From positions 5,846,715 through 5,910,714 of the forward strand of contig JAKZAP010000008.1 in the NCBI GenBank assembly GCA_023053575.1: a stretch of 64,000 bases of DNA, in the 5' to 3' direction. Positions 62,510 through 64,000 of the stretch are shown here, in pieces. Made by a program: the position numbers and the translations under genes. Positions within the stretch are counted from its first letter, which is position 1, and every line of letters starts with the position of its first letter. Below the pieces are notes generated by a model. It saw nothing but the letters and a program-made list of their open reading frames with translations. It was not told the origin of the DNA and made no database searches. The stretch comes from Branchinecta lynchi (Eukaryota; Arthropoda; Branchiopoda; Anostraca; Branchinectidae).

Positions 62510-62579
62510 ATGCCTCTTCCTCCTGCTTTAGCTGCCAGACTTGCAAAGAGGGGCCTTGTTTCTAAAGTGCCCGAAGCTG
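62510..62579 (+). CDS. PQBP1: PQBP1 first coding exon (partial gene)
   Basis: It encodes MPLPPALAARLAKRGLVSKV, then PEA, with the donor gctg|gtaaga after one base of the next codon. The start MPLPxALxxRLAKRG is the conserved N-terminus of polyglutamine-binding protein 1, a WW-domain nuclear protein of the spliceosome (it binds U5-15kD through its C-terminus and polyproline/RNA pol II through the WW domain). The WW domain and C-terminal exons are not in the window and should lie downstream. The ATG is preceded by aaacagaaa; the 5' UTR is not delimited. Confidence 0.78.
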
Positions 62580-62969
62580 GTAAGATTATTCAGGGATTTC
62601 TTATCAATAAATATTCCTAAGCTAGTTCTGGATGCCATAGTCAGCCTAGAATTTCAGGCATATACAAGATGGATATGGATGGGTATCCAATATCAGACAA
62701 GATTTCAAAGCTCCAGAAAAGTCTTTCCTTCAGAATAATCTATCTGGCTTAAAAAGGAACCGTCAGGTATGACAAACATAATAGATTGAAGCTAATTGAA
62801 TGGTTGACGTAGGTGGACGTAGGCTATTGGATAAATAAATATTGAAGCCTTCAGTATTTCTAATTAAACATGTTTTCTTTTCAAACAAGATCACTTCGTT
62901 CTATCCTCACCTCGATTGTCTTGCAAAATGATGAGGAAGGTAGGAGCAGTAAGTCAGTCTACCACAAAC

Positions 62970-63703
62970 GGCATCAACTAAAAGCAGGAAAGGAAAGGCA
63001 AGAGAAAAGCAGGAAAGAATACTAAAACCAGGAGGGCAAACTAAAGCAAGGAAAGAATGACCAGGAATCGAGGATTAAAAAAACTGGCGAGCCTTTCCTC
63101 TGTCGGCAACTTCCATTTGTTAAAGTTCACCTTTTCCTCCTTTTAGTATTCGAAAAAACTGGAAAGCCTTTCCTAGTATCCAGTGAGGGAGTAAAAGGAG
63201 GAAAAGGTGAACTTTTACAAGCGTAAGTTGCCCAAACCTCACGAGATACTAAACAGAGGAAAAGCACGGCACAGCTTGCCAGTTTTTTTCTAATACTAAA
63301 ATTCGAACTTTTACAAATGTTAGTTGCTGACCCCTCACGGGATACTAAATAGAGAAAAGGCTGCCAGTTTTTTAGAATTCCCAATTTCTTTCCTCCTTTT
63401 GGTACTCTCCGTGACAAGCTACTAAAACCAGGAAAGAAATGGTGGACTTGAAATATCTTAGTTGCCGACCCCTCGCTGGACTCATGATCGCGTACCGACA
63501 AGGTACTAAAAGGAGGAGAAGGTGAATGGTTACAAATGTAAGTTTCCGACACCTCACTGGATACTAAACAGAGGAAAGGCTTGCCAGTTTTTCGAATCCT
63601 CGATTCCTGGTAATTTCTTTTGTCGTTTTAGTTTGCCCTTCCAGGTTTTAGTATTCTTTCCTGGTTTTCTCTTGCCTTTCCTTTCCTGCTTTTAGTCGAT
63701 CCC
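62970..63703. mobile_element. Foldback element with 9-bp duplication ACCACAAAC
   Basis: Inverted arms begin ggcatcaactaaaagcagga (left) and end tcctgcttttagtcgatccc (right); both arms continue with 'aggaaaggcaagagaaa' and several 'ggaaaggc' blocks. ACCACAAAC occurs on both sides (62961-62969 and 63704-63712). 734 bp, no coding frame. It lies in PQBP1 intron 1. Confidence 0.85.
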
Positions 63704-63844
63704 ACCACAAACCCCTGATTTTGGGAAAGCCTATGACAAACGCTGGGTATATCTAGCGGAAACATAGTGGAAACAGAGGCATCACGACTGGGGAGGGGAG
63801 GGGGTGGGACGGCGCCCGCCAATGCTGTCGGCCAGTCGGTTAAA

Positions 63845-64000
63845 ACTACCGATTCAGCTTTTTTTTTGGAATTTTTCGTAAAAACGGTTGATTTTTTGCA
63901 TGAAAACGGTCATTTTTTCTGAAAATTAGTAGATTTTTTTCGAAATTGTTGTTTATTCTGAAAATCAGTAGATTTTTTTCGAAATTGTCCTTTTTTGTTG
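63845..64000 (+). repeat. T-rich short tandem repeat at window end
   Basis: Units of about 40 bp with 'gaaaatcagtagattttttt' and 'cgaaattgt' repeat at least twice and continue past the window. A similar motif (cgtaaaaacagttattttttc) occurs in A1 near 2155. Confidence 0.55.

Noticed and set aside
63127..63552. 141-codon minus-strand frame
   Set aside because: It lies inside the foldback element 62970-63703 and has internal repeats matching the arm.

Overview
The window is nuclear DNA from an animal. It has long introns with GT-AG splice sites, at least four spliced protein-coding genes all on the + strand, and a very dense load of transposable elements. An arthropod (perhaps a crustacean) is my best guess, because the Ly6-type protein has a Cys-Glu-Asp-Pro-Phe motif common in arthropod members of that family. 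The sequence alone does not fix the species. Almost all long open reading frames are by-products of tandem repeats and hairpins; the real genes are short exons.

Genes in order: (1) 3007-12094, the last two coding exons of DCAF10 (a WD40 substrate receptor of CUL4-DDB1 ubiquitin ligases), with a stretch of about 500 disordered residues inside the propeller. (2) 21407-35170, a five-exon Ly6/uPAR three-finger protein with signal peptide and probable GPI tail. Two homologous 115-nt third exons lie in tandem, and their length makes them mutually exclusive by reading frame. (3) 35652-56813, a complete eight-exon N-acetylglucosamine kinase (NAGK) of 344 residues, with a decayed tandem copy of exon 3. 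(4) 62510-62579, the first coding exon of PQBP1, the rest lying beyond the window.

Repeats fill most of the rest. Two families (called A and X here) share one plan. Each inserts after a T-run, has a short palindrome at the 5' end that is reused near the 3' end, a GTCC/GTCG microsatellite behind the head, a body of about 100-150 bp modules, and a 3' end in CTTG followed by TT. This resembles non-autonomous Helentron/HINE-type rolling-circle elements (inference). Family A: 147-2829, 5452-6701, 24139-25367, 26575-27900, 42550-44000, 44365-47081. Family X: 16670-17802, 18171-19224 (reverse), 33307-34832, 47258-48193, 51663-52604 and a duplicated copy at 53114-54050. Four X copies sit inside LINE coding or 3' sequence, so their boundaries can be read exactly. 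At 57831 an X head is joined to an A body.

Other elements: hAT-like elements with 8-bp target duplications (3786-4142, 21872-23220, 49259-50950, and a probable one at 14556-16206); three foldback elements with 9-bp target duplications (31432-32725, 36182-37475, 62970-63703); several small palindromic MITEs; LINE remnants; two tRNA-derived SINE-like pieces; and an array of about 70-80 bp units at 58311-59915 that reverses orientation midway.
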